Part shown: in pieces, positions 1 to 9,937 of the stretch | How the letters are laid out: each line of letters begins with the position of its first letter | Numbering within the stretch: the first letter of the stretch is position 1 | Assembly: GCA_916048095.2 (NCBI GenBank) | Contig: OU696592.1 | Coordinates: forward strand, 4,126,427-4,190,426 | Length of the DNA: 64,000 bases | Direction: 5' to 3' | From: Sacculina carcini | Taxonomy: Eukaryota; Arthropoda; Thecostraca; Sacculinidae | Translations under genes and position numbers: made by a program | The notes under the pieces: generated by a model | The model's database searches: none | Seen by the model: only the letters and a program-made list of their open reading frames with translations | What the model was told of the DNA's origin: nothing

Positions 1-1485
1 CCGGGCGACTAAAATTTATTCATTTTTTACGTATTTCTCAGTAACTATTTGTTACACATAAAAATAAATTATACCATCGTGCTAGAAATCTTGTTTTCTA
101 CAATACGGTATAATTTGTAATTTTCCAAAGTGTATCTGAAGGAAGTTACGGCGGTGTAAATTCAAAAGCACATATTACCAATTTGACAGCTATTATGAGC
201 ACTTGCGATTACACAGGAATATACACCGATTAAAATTCACTGAAGCCCAATCACAATTAAGAATGCATCATATTAGCTCCAAGCATGGATGGTGTGGTTT
301 TATTGGGTACAGTTTAATTAATGCTACACTATACTGAATAGAAAGGCTTTATTGTCCTCAATATTACTGGGAACAAAACTACAGTAGTAAATACTACTGG
401 GAACAAAGCTAACTACTGAATTTTACTGTATAATTTAATTGGCTTAATTTCAAGTTGCATAAGCTTAAGTTGCATAAGGCTATGGGTTGTATTATCATAC
501 AATGCCAACTATATGAATATGCTGTTTTAGCGGACGCATAAATCTGGAATTATAGAGATGACAGCAGGTTTCATAGTTTTGATAGTGTTACACTTCTGAA
601 TTACTACACACGAAGGACGGGTGTGAATTTGAGCAGTGTTGAGGGAAAAAACTTCGTCAATAATTAAAACAAGAATTTACAAATATGTATTTTCCTATTG
701 GATCAGCTTTTTGCTTTTTGATTCATTATATTTTATTTATAGTCCCGCACGACGGGCGGGTTTAAATACGAGGCTGTTCGAGGGAAAATATTTTGTCACA
801 TCTAAAACAAAAACATTCATATTTAGACTTTTCTATTGTTTAAGAATTTTTAGGGGTTTACTTTTTCTTTTTTAATTTCTAATCGTTTTTTATTAATTCA
901 ATATTCATTATACTTTATTTATTGTTCTGCTCAACGGGCGGGTTTTAATGATAGATGGTGATGTTGAGTTATAAATATATTTTGAAAACAGTATGATAAA
1001 AAAATTAGTCATTTTTCATTGTTTTGTGTCTGAGTTCTGAATCATTCAGCACGACGGGCAGGTTTAAATATGAGGCGGTTTAGGCAAACTATTTTGTCAA
1101 AATAATATAAAAATATAGAAATTTAGACTTTTTATGGGTTTACTCTTTTCTTTATTAATTCATATTCATTTTCTCTTATAAATTGAATAAAAATTTAATG
1201 GTATAAATTGTTTCGCACGACGGGCCGGTTTATATGCTAGAATTTCCATTGTTTGTTGTGTTTTTGTTCTGAATTATTCCGCACGACGGGCAGGCTCAAA
1301 TATGAGGCGGATTGAGGGATAATATTTTGTCAAATTTAAATTTAAAATATTGACATTTTGAGTTTTTTATTGGTGAACGTATATACAGGTTAAATTTTTT
1401 GCTTTTTTATTTGTATTCAGTTTATTTTATGGATTGAATATGAATTTTACTTTATGAATTGTTCCGCACGACGGGCGGGCTCAAA

Positions 1486-1537
<52 letters not shown>

Positions 1538-1925
1538 TAAAAGAAATTATCTGTCTGTCTGTGTGCGTGTATACTTGAATATGAGGTGACCTAACTGCGC
1601 GGGCTCAATGGTATAGATCAGGGCCTTGAAACGTAAACGAAGCGATGGATCATGTTTATGAGATAATATTGTCCCGGGGGCATCAACTGTAGACAAAAGA
1701 TTTGACTTCAAGGTCCAGAACGGATCGTGTTTGAGTTCTGAATTATTCCACACGTCGGGCGGGTTTAAATATGAGGCGGGCTGAGGGAAAATATTTTGTC
1801 CAAAAAAAAAATAATGAAATTTAGACTTTTCGATTGATTTAGGTTTTTATGAGTTTGCCATATAAATTTTTTAATTTGCCATATTTTTATGAATTTTTCC
1901 GCACAACGGGCGGGTTTTAATGCTA
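1..1925 (+). mobile_element. Helitron, 3' portion (non-autonomous), plus strand
   Basis: The segment ends in a GC-rich hairpin-like motif (ccgcacaacgggcgg), then ttttaatgCTAG at 1922-1925, followed by T. This is the CTRR-T terminus expected of a Helitron 3' end. Variants of the ccgcacgacgggcggg module recur near 747, 927, 1047, 1213, 1281, 1465 and 1750. Bases 1 to about 850 match the reverse complement of 45420-46265, so the same family lies in the opposite orientation 45 kb away. No Rep/helicase ORF is visible, so the piece is non-autonomous or truncated. Its 5' end lies left of the window. Helitron structure is established knowledge; the assignment rests on the terminus here and on the empty site of the second copy. 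Confidence 0.72.
1487..1534. repeat. (TA)n microsatellite
   Basis: An uninterrupted TA run inside the Helitron. Another follows its CTAG terminus at 1926-1968. Confidence 0.9.
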
Positions 1926-1979
<54 letters not shown>

Positions 1980-2048
1980 TTATGTCAGATATCCAATTAA
2001 TCTATGATCACGTGTTTTAACATATTATTGTGAATCTGGTTACTTACA

Positions 2049-2945
2049 ATGGTTGACGATGTGTTATCACTGCTTGATAAAGCCGTAAGGCGAAACGTTG
2101 TGGTGAAAAATAATACATACTTGTGTCTGAAGAAGTTCAACTTCATCTTATATCATTTATCCACCAGACACGTGAGTACTCCATACATTTTGGATCTAAA
2201 TATTCTACCTCGTACTCAACAAATCGTCAACCATGCAGTTATGTGACATCAACTTATTCAAAGCTAAAAAGCTGGAACAATGTCGGAGTAACATTGAATT
2301 CTTACGTTTATGTCGTAAAAATAAAATAATTCCGATGGGATTGAGAGCAAAAAATGTTCTACGAAGTACATTTCCGTCGTTGGCAGCAGATCGACTGACC
2401 GAGAGACATAGCAAACAATGGCTGCAGATGGCATTAGATGCGGAATACCAACGCTTAGAAAGATTGAAATGTCCCATATATCCACTGAAGTAAGAGGTAC
2501 ATCGTATCATTATAAAATTCCGCTCAGAGCTGGAATAAAAAAAGAAACGAAAATTTCAGAACTTATACTCAAAGTCTTTGAATAAATGTGACAGGGTGGA
2601 AAATAAACAAAGTGTGTCTAACAACGATTCACTATTTATCGACAAAACGGACCAGGTTCCACACTCAGAACTTCTGAAAAAAGGACCTTCATATATACCG
2701 AATCAATACAGTCTCAAAGACAGTCAAGGACTGAAGAAGGAATGTGGAGCTTTCATAGAAAAATGTTCAGATACTATGAAAAAAGATGGCATCGAAAGAG
2801 AAACTATACAAGAATTTTCAGGCGGCATGATGAAGCTTCTAAAATGCAGTGATCATCTACTACCTCACCAAAAAACAAAAACAGGCTGAACAAATAAGGG
2901 ACATAAAGAAGAGTGAAATTGTGATTACATCGATGGATAAAACTG
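2049..2945 (+). pseudogene. Penelope-like element, N-terminal fragment (tentative)
   Basis: Plus-strand reading frames at 2233-2493 (86 aa, ending LKCPIYPLK) and 2578-2889 (103 aa), plus a downstream stretch in another frame (VITSMDKTGRLIQ near 2920-2960), look like the region upstream of the RT in Penelope-like elements. The cues are a basic region with FLRLCRKN and a KGPSYIPN motif. The frames are broken and no RT palm follows; a dispersed repeat begins instead at about 2964. The assignment is by resemblance only. It could be another retroelement class, and only a profile search would settle it. Confidence 0.35.
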
Positions 2946-2963
2946 GTCGTCTCATTCAACAAT

Positions 2964-3690
2964 CATTGGCGTATGGCGATATTTTGAAATTATATATAAA
3001 TTTACGCATTTGAACACAGCAGTGGAGAGGCTAATGTTCGCGTGAATTTATGCATGGGCAAAGCCTCACGGCCCCGGCTGGCACACCGCAGGTCCGGCCG
3101 CACGGGTTTTGCAGTCACCGCCAGCACAGAAACTGCACGGCTGCGCGCACACAAAACCCGCATTGCGACAATTCGGCTACCCTTTCAGAAACGGACCCAA
3201 ACGTTTCACCTCGCCAGGGAACCGAACCCTGGACTTCTCGTGCACAGAGCGTGCGTCTTAGCCACTCGGCTACGAGGCGGATATTGAAATTATATTGAAT
3301 TTATATATACAATTAATGTAGATCAAAATTTGAAATGTCATGCAATATCGAAAGTGAAAAATTAACACGCTATAAATATCACGTGACAGTTATCATGATG
3401 AAGTTTAAATGCGCCTAGATTTGTTCTCCTTGACGAATATCTTAGGACGTAAATATTGCACTCCTGAGAGCGGCAACACAGCAAACACAAACAAACGCAT
3501 AAACACAAAACAAACACACAAAACACATTGTCAAAACACAGACGCATACACACACATTTCAAACATTAGCTTGGCAGCGTATAAATGGCAACGTTTAACA
3601 AGATAAATCTCCTAGTTAAACATGAACAAATGGACTAACATGCTGGTTTCAAATACCATATTGACTGTCGCATTTGACCGCTGAATTGTT
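2964..3690. repeat. Dispersed repeat, copy 1 (interrupted by a SINE)
   Basis: About 430 bp of this stretch are shared with 19752-20184. Both copies start at tcattggcgtatggcgatat and end at gaccgctgaattg, and share a block around cacgtgacagttatcatgatg. Copy 1 carries a 288-bp SINE insertion and copy 2 does not. It contains a (CA)-rich patch near 3480-3560. No coding capacity is evident and the family is not recognised. Confidence 0.75.
2996..3283 (-). mobile_element. tRNA-derived SINE
   Basis: On the minus strand the element starts with a tRNA-like head at 3278. The A box TAGCCGAGTGG and B box GGTTCGGTTCC match RNA polymerase III internal promoters, and the acceptor-stem halves pair around them. 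It is flanked by a perfect 12-bp duplication, ttgaaattatat, at 2984-2995 and 3284-3295. The homologous locus at 19.75 kb lacks it, which confirms an insertion. The anticodon and variable-arm region is degenerate, so this is not a functional tRNA gene. The remainder is an unrelated GC-rich body. Confidence 0.8.
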
Positions 3691-3769
3691 GTTGTTGATT
3701 TGTGTTTTGGGGTGCACCGGCCTCTAGGCCCATACGGTATACCCCCAGTCTGTTGAAAGTTAAAGCACA

Positions 3770-4240
3770 TTAATCAATGAATATGAAGAATGGAACAATG
3801 AAATAAACCAGTGTAGAATTTGGATTTTGGTCCAATTCTATCGGGCCAAATGTGGCCTGTGTTCACCGACACGCGATCCGGCAATTTCCCTTCTTGAAGC
3901 AGGGCAACCCACGCCTCTGCTAGCCTGCTTAGGCCTGGCTGCAGCCATAGTATGGCTTCCGGGCGGACTATCAGTTGTTCGCTTTGTATTCTCATCTGCA
4001 ACCGCCGACGCCACCGGCGTAGGCAGGGACTGAACAAACGTAGCTGACTTGAGCAGCCTCCAGGGAGAGGGCTAGAGAATATGCCGTTTTCAAATCCAAA
4101 GTGACGTTCTCGAGGAGGTGCTGCCTGATATGAGATGAAGCGAGACCGCTTATGAAAGAGTCACGTATGCAGAGGTCGCGATGCTGATCGGCCGTAACAG
4201 CTTGGAAATTGCAATCTTTAGCCAGCAGTTTTAAAGCCTG
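3770..4240 (-). pseudogene. Gypsy-type retrotransposon gag relic, C-terminal half
   Basis: Read on the minus strand, 4240 to about 4010 encodes a gag-like segment containing ALKLLAKDCNF, IRDSFISGL and LENVTLDLKTAYSLALSLE. These are typical of gag proteins of Ty3/gypsy elements with K02A2.6-like pol. Downstream (about 4010-3870) stops accumulate in a Cys-rich degenerate stretch resembling a zinc-knuckle region. The N-terminal half lies at 13833-14156. The two halves were separated by the 9.6-kb LTR element between them. Confidence 0.72.
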
Positions 4241-4428
4241 CGCCAGTATGTATGTAGTGTCAGCACGCCCATGACGTTTGCACGTGCGTGAGTCATTGAT
4301 GTACGATAGCCTTGCGTCGCGTTAACATTGTGTGAGCGTGTATGTATGTTGGTGTGTCACTGTGTGAACGTTCATGGTTACACGCGGTGAAGCTCGTGAC
4401 ACATGATCCTTGTGTAAGCGTGAATGTA
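4241..4428 (+). repeat. 5' LTR, first part
   Basis: Bases 4310-4428 match the 3' LTR at 13604 onward. The first 69 bases include a 63-bp stretch (4247-4309) absent from the 3' LTR, where cgccag joins directly to ccttgcg. The LTR is broken at 4428 by the non-LTR insertion and resumes at 8244. Confidence 0.85.
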
Positions 4429-7400
4429 TTATTATTATTATCTATTTCAATGTCCATCCGAAAATAGGTTATTACAGACATCGTTACAGCACAATGAAAC
4501 AGTACACACACGATATATACACAAAGAACAAATTAGACGCACACAACCAGACAACATATATATAAGTGAGGGATATAAGTCAAAAAATGTTAATTGCAAG
4601 TAATGAGGAGATATGAAGTATATGAAGTGTATGAAGACATTGAACAGTGCATGAAGGTCAATTAGAGTAAAAAAGTCCATAACGTCAATTATATCAATGA
4701 TTAAACTATAAAAACGCTGGACAACATACAGGTCGAAAAAGTTAAAAACAAAAGTCCACCGAGTCAGTAAAAGCAACTAAATATCATAGACTAGATGAGC
4801 ACACATATGTCTATCTCGATGAGAGGACGTCATTGTAGGCTGCGGCCGCTCTGTAGGCAAAAAGTTTTTGCGTGCAGCTGAGTCTAGTCTTGGGTAACTC
4901 CAGCGCTCCGGCACACGTTGCACGAGTTTTCCTCGCTGTGACTTGGCTGCGGTGCACAAAAAGGGAACGCAGCGAATCAGGAGCATTGCTGTCCTTCAGC
5001 ATCCGGATGACGAGTCTGACATCATGGCGCCGGACGATGTCTCTTGCTGTGGGCCAGCCCGATTCCTGCAGAAAGGACGAGACACCGTCACGTTTGCCCT
5101 TTAGGGAGACCAGTCTAGCTGCTAGTTTCAGCACGCCATCCACCCGCGACATTTGCTGCTGATTGGCCCCGCCCCACACCGACACACAGTACCTCAGCTT
5201 GGGGAAGACCAGAGACTCCACCAGAGGTTTGAGCGTAGACGAGGTGAGTGATCCTCGCAGCTTGAAGAGCGTCGACACCATCGCGTTACAGCCGCGGACC
5301 ATCTGACCGACGTGAACGTCCCAGTTGAGAGCCTGGTCCAGCGAAACACCGAGCAGTCTCATGGAGGGCTGGCTGTTAACAGGCTCCTCTGCGACGCTCA
5401 TCTGGACAGCTCCAACTCTCCTCAACAGCTCCCTGGTTCCCAGTACCATCAGCTGAGTCTTTTTTGGATTCAAAGTCATGCCATTTTTTGTGTACCATTC
5501 GCATATTTGATCGAGGCACGCCCCAGCACTGTGCAGTGTCTCGGCGAGTCTGGCTGGTGGTGCTGACCACATGAGTTGAGTGTCATCTGCATAAGATATG
5601 AGCCTGCCATTCGTCATGAAGCTGGCGACCTCATTAGTGTAAATGACGAACAGGAGAGGCCCCAGAGATGACCCTTGCGGTACACCGATCGGCACAGACA
5701 ACACCTCACCTCCACCGCGCACAAACTGCCGCCGTCCGGTCAAGTAGCTGTCGATCCAGTCGCTCTGCACACCATACCATGACAACTTGTCGCACAACTG
5801 ACTGTGGTCCACCGTGTCGAAGGCTTTGCTCAAATCTAATGATACCAGCAGCGTCACTTCTTTGTTTTCGATGGCGTCAGTGACGTGCTGAATGGTATCG
5901 AGGAGAGCATGCTCTGTCGAGTGAGAGGAGCGGTACGCGTACTACCTGCTGTACAAGAGACAATTTTCTGAAAAATAGTTCGACAGCTGGGCACAGTAGA
6001 CCTTCTCCAGAATTTTCGACGGTGAACACAGAAGTGATATGGGGCGAAAATCGTTTTTGTCGGACGCATTCGGCGTCTTTGGTATGGGCACGACTACAGC
6101 AATTTTCCATTGCTGTGGAAATCTGTTGGATCGCAGAGAACAGTTGACAATCCTCAACAGAATCGGGCCGACGACAGCGAATGTGCGCTTGATGGCGAAG
6201 AGTGGTATACCGTCAGTCCCGACAGAAGATGCAGACTTCATGCGTTGGACCACGCTGCTAAGTTCCGGGAGAGTGATGCTGTGTCCACGAAACGAGGCAC
6301 TGCAGACTGTGGGCGGTCGGGACGCGAAATTTTTGTCTGCTCTCCTCTCAGCACACGTCGCCAACTGCTGAGTCACCGACAAGAAGTGCTCGTTTAGCTC
6401 GTCGGCTCGTCTCTCGTCCATCGCTGAGGCCGTTTTGGTAGATGAGCTCCTGATCACTCTGTTCCTGATGGCCGTCCAGAAGCTTGAACAGCTGGTTTGC
6501 ATTTCAGCCACCAGGAATTTCCGTTGCTCCGAACAGATCGCAGATTGAACCCTGTCTCGTGCTATGTGGTATTGATCACGGAGCTGGGTCACAATCTGGC
6601 TGTCTTCGTCCGCTGTCTGGCGTGCTCTGTGCCATCGCCTGTAGCAATTGTCGCGATTTTCTCTCAGCGACATTATTTCATCTGACTGGCAGACCCATGG
6701 TGTGTGACTTTTGTGGTGTCTTTTCATCTTCATTGGACACGATAAATCAAGACATGCACTCCAGTTTTCCATGAAACAGTCCACCATGCCATCTACACAG
6801 TCACTCTGTTCCAGGCCATGCCAGTCGGCATTCAACAGGCGTACACAGAGTTCGTCCCAGTTGATGCAGCTCCATGGACGATAGAGTGTCGGCGGCGGTT
6901 TCTTGACTCTCAATCTGGCCTAGAAGTCCGCGAAAATCGGTAAGTGATCGGCGAATGGGGTGTCAATCACAGAGACGCTGTGAACATTTTCACCTGACAC
7001 ATTTGTGATAATGTGGTCCAACAGTGATGACCCACTGGGGTATGCTGGCTGTTTAATGAGCTGTGACAGCGAATAATCGTTCAGGAGCCCACGATACCTC
7101 TCAACTTCGCCCGACTCGTCCAGCCAGTTGAAATTCACATCGCCCACAAGTATCAGCGGTTTTCCCAGTGCGATGGACAAGCTGACGAGCCGTTCGAAGT
7201 CGGCAATGGATTTGCTCAGCTGGGCGTCAGGTGGCCGGTACATGACCACAACTGTTGTAGCAGCGATACCAGGCCCGGATATGACAGCCGTCAAACTCTC
7301 CACTGCAGAACTCGTCTTGGATTTATCTTTCATTTTGACCGTGTAGCGGTCGCGCGCCATTATAGCCACTCCGCCACCTCGCTTGTGGGGTCTGTCATTA

Positions 7401-8243
7401 CGGAGCGTACTATAACCCGGCACTATGAGGGCACAATCCAGAACGCAACTTTTCAGCCACGTCTCTGACACACACAGGACATCCACATTATGCTTATAAA
7501 GAAAGGCATTCAGTTCTTCCAGTTTATGTATGAGAGAACGAGCGTTCAAATGGCCCACTCGCAGGGTGCTGTTCCGACTGGTGCCGCCACAGCGCCGAGG
7601 TGCTACACATTGGACTTTCACCAGCTCTTGTGGAGGTCTACAAGCAGCAGCAAGTTCAGGGCGATTCCCGACAACTACGTGGATATACTGAGTTGACAGT
7701 GCCGGAAGAACCGATAGAGGGGTGAGCAATTGCGTCACTTCACAGTTCCCTGCTGTGCCTGACTCCGGTATAACACCGCGCCTGGTACATCTGATGCGAC
7801 CTTGACCGCGACAGCCACGCCTGTGTTTGCGTATGCGCAATTTACGCGTCACACTATTCGCAGTTGTCAGGTTAGCGGTCACTGCGCCATTGCTGGGTTG
7901 TTGAACCCGCCGTCGCCACCTTGAGTTACCTGTTACTCGCGTGCACTCAGCTGACTGGCGAGAATTTGCGCGCCATGGGTGCTCTGATGGTCGAGCGAGA
8001 TCGAGCACTCGCAGCAACAGCCAATAATACATCAAACAATACAACACGATGTCACTGTTACAACACATGGAAGCACTGAAACAATGAGACACTACGCTGA
8101 AACACTATAACACAAAACACTAATAACACGTTGAAACACTATGACACACTGAACACCGAAACACTATAACACAGTCACTATAACACGAATGAGGACGAGC
8201 CCTGGTCGCGTGCGCACGCCAGCACCGCGCTCGGAAGACTGAC
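4429..8243 (-). mobile_element. Non-LTR (LINE-type) retrotransposon inserted in the LTR
   Basis: A 3815-bp minus-strand element inserted inside the 5' LTR. The LTR tetranucleotide tgta is duplicated at 4425-4428 and 8244-8247, which fixes both ends. The 3' end (left) is an (ATA)n tail, seen as ttattattatta on the plus strand. The 5' end (right) is a short untranslated region with repeated 'tatagtgtttc' phrases. It encodes an apurinic-type endonuclease followed by RT, the jockey/CR1-superfamily layout. No separate ORF1 is visible. Confidence 0.9.
4811..8092 (-). pseudogene. LINE pol: endonuclease-reverse transcriptase with two in-frame TAG codons
   Basis: One continuous reading frame of about 1094 codons runs from 8092 (first ATG at 8068) to the stop at 4811. 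It is interrupted only by TAG at 6920-6922 and TAG at 5942-5944; all three segments share the frame. Endonuclease segment: HLNARSL, SETWL, GDVNFNW, and a C-terminal DHLPIF. RT segment: DFRPISLL, HSTEHALLDTI, LDLSKAFDTVDH, GVPQGSSLGPLLF and the catalytic YADD. A thumb and connection region follows to the C terminus. It is otherwise remarkably intact, suggesting recent insertion. The stops are most simply nonsense mutations. Confidence 0.9.
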
Positions 8244-8357
8244 TGTATGTCCGTGTGCTAGAGTGGGGTGTATGAACGAGTGTACCATTGCCAGCAGTTA
8301 GCCTCGTGTTGTGTCCAGGAATACATTGCAGTTCAGCCAACGTGTTCATTACTGTCG
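8244..8357 (+). repeat. 5' LTR, second part
   Basis: It continues the LTR after the nested insertion and matches 13716-13832. It ends with ttactgtcg, directly followed by the primer-binding-site-like tggtggcagcgc. Confidence 0.85.
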
Positions 8358-8446
8358 TGGTGGCAGCGCTTTACCCACTGACCTCTTGTTCGTGTTTTGC
8401 CTATTCTGTGGCTGGCTAATGCTGTAAATACCGGCACTTCACGACA

Positions 8447-9937
8447 ATGGCGACTCGGGCACCGAAACAATGGTGTCTCACAAGAATCGAAGCGATCACC
8501 AGTTTCGAAAACTGGAAGCAGAATATCGAATACACGCTGTCTCTTGACAGCAATTTTGCCGGATTTCTGCTACCAAGCAGCATTTGGGAGAAGAAGACTC
8601 GACAATCACCGCTGCGAGGATTCTCTGATGACACAGCAGATGTTCCAGAGTTATCTCGCCGTACTGCAGCACAAAAAGTGGCCCAACTAGAGTTAATGCT
8701 GGGCCAAATCGCCAATTATTGCCCAGTGATCTCACGCAACGCGATCCTCAAAAATTCAACATCGATAAAGGACATATGGCAGGCGATTTGTCTCCACTAC
8801 GGGTTCCAATCTTCAGGGTCTCATTTGCTGGACTTTGCGAACATCAAGCTGGAGTCGAACGAACGCCCAGAGGATTTGTATCAGTGGCTGATGGCTTTTG
8901 TTGAAGATAACTTGCTCCAGCCTGACGGGGGAATCAGTCACCATGGAGTCGTCCCGGTCGAGGAGGAAGAGCTTTCGCCTTCAATGAAGAATTTCGTAAC
9001 ACTCACATGGCTGCAGCTGATTCACACGTCACTGCCAGCTCTAGTCAAGCAAAGATATGGTCCTGAATTGCGAAGTAGAACACTGGCTTCGCTGAAACCT
9101 GACATTAGTCAAGCCATGGATTATCTACTGTCAGAGATCAGGTCCTCAGAAGATGTAAAAATTCTGCGCGCCGCCACAGGCAGCTTGCAGCTACAAGGTT
9201 CATCTCAGCGTGTCGTCCGACCAGCAGCCGCGAAGTTCGGCCGAAAAAGGGCTCCAAAGCGTTCCTGTGCCCAGTGCAAAGCCGCTGGCCGGCCGGGGAG
9301 TGAGACACATTTTCTCAGTCACTGCCGGTTCCTCCCGGAGGGAGACCGTCGTTTCATGGAGGGTGTCCGTCTGATTGCTGGTGACGAGTCGGACCACTCC
9401 GCTGATGAGGACGAAACACAGGTTGGTGAATTAGACTCTTTTACGAATGAAAATGTGTGTAATGTCGCAACGTCTACTGTGATAACTCGACGTGTTCAAC
9501 CGAATCCTTCATCACATTTACTTGTTTTTCTTCATCATACTCCTTTACGTCTAACACTTGACACTGGTGCCGAAGTTAATCTAATCCGTGCTTCCACAGC
9601 AATGCACTTGGGAGTCAAACTACACAAATCTTGTCAAGATGCCGTTCAAGCAGACGGTCATTCGCGCCTCAATGTAGTTGGAGAAGTTCATTTGCGTTTG
9701 TGCCGGGGTTCTCACACTATGATTTTTGACGCTCTCGCTGTGGAGTCGCTTGAAGTAGAGGCTTTGGCAGGGACTCCATTTATGTGTGTGAACGACGTTT
9801 CCGTCCGACCAGCCGATTTCTCAGTGTCGCTTGGAAAATATGTCATTTTTCGATATTCATCCACAGGGGAATCTTCTCCGTCCACTCCACTAGTGGCCCG
9901 ACGGACACATTGCACGGTACGCTCTCCCGGAGAGTAA
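8447..9937 (+). CDS. Gag-protease polyprotein of the LTR retrotransposon
   Basis: A 496-codon ORF starting at the first ATG after the primer-binding site. The N-terminal two-thirds is a helical gag-like capsid region. An atypical zinc knuckle follows at about residue 277 (CAQC ... H-x4-C). A retropepsin domain has the catalytic DTGAEVNLI motif near residue 372. The frame stops at TAA (9935-9937), but the same frame continues open without another stop into pol. The two parts may therefore be joined by stop readthrough, or the TAA may be a mutation. A short perfect inverted repeat (ctctcc-c-ggagag) lies immediately before the stop. Confidence 0.85.
   Translation: MATRAPKQWCLTRIEAITSFENWKQNIEYTLSLDSNFAGFLLPSSIWEKKTRQSPLRGFSDDTADVPELSRRTAAQKVAQLELMLGQIANYCPVISRNAILKNSTSIKDIWQAICLHYGFQSSGSHLLDFANIKLESNERPEDLYQWLMAFVEDNLLQPDGGISHHGVVPVEEEELSPSMKNFVTLTWLQLIHTSLPALVKQRYGPELRSRTLASLKPDISQAMDYLLSEIRSSEDVKILRAATGSLQLQGSSQRVVRPAAAKFGRKRAPKRSCAQCKAAGRPGSETHFLSHCRFLPEGDRRFMEGVRLIAGDESDHSADEDETQVGELDSFTNENVCNVATSTVITRRVQPNPSSHLLVFLHHTPLRLTLDTGAEVNLIRASTAMHLGVKLHKSCQDAVQADGHSRLNVVGEVHLRLCRGSHTMIFDALAVESLEVEALAGTPFMCVNDVSVRPADFSVSLGKYVIFRYSSTGESSPSTPLVARRTHCTVRSPGE

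Noticed and set aside
3210-3280. Functional tRNA gene on the minus strand
   Set aside because: Box A and B are present, but the anticodon region is abnormal and the unit is bounded by target duplications with a longer body.
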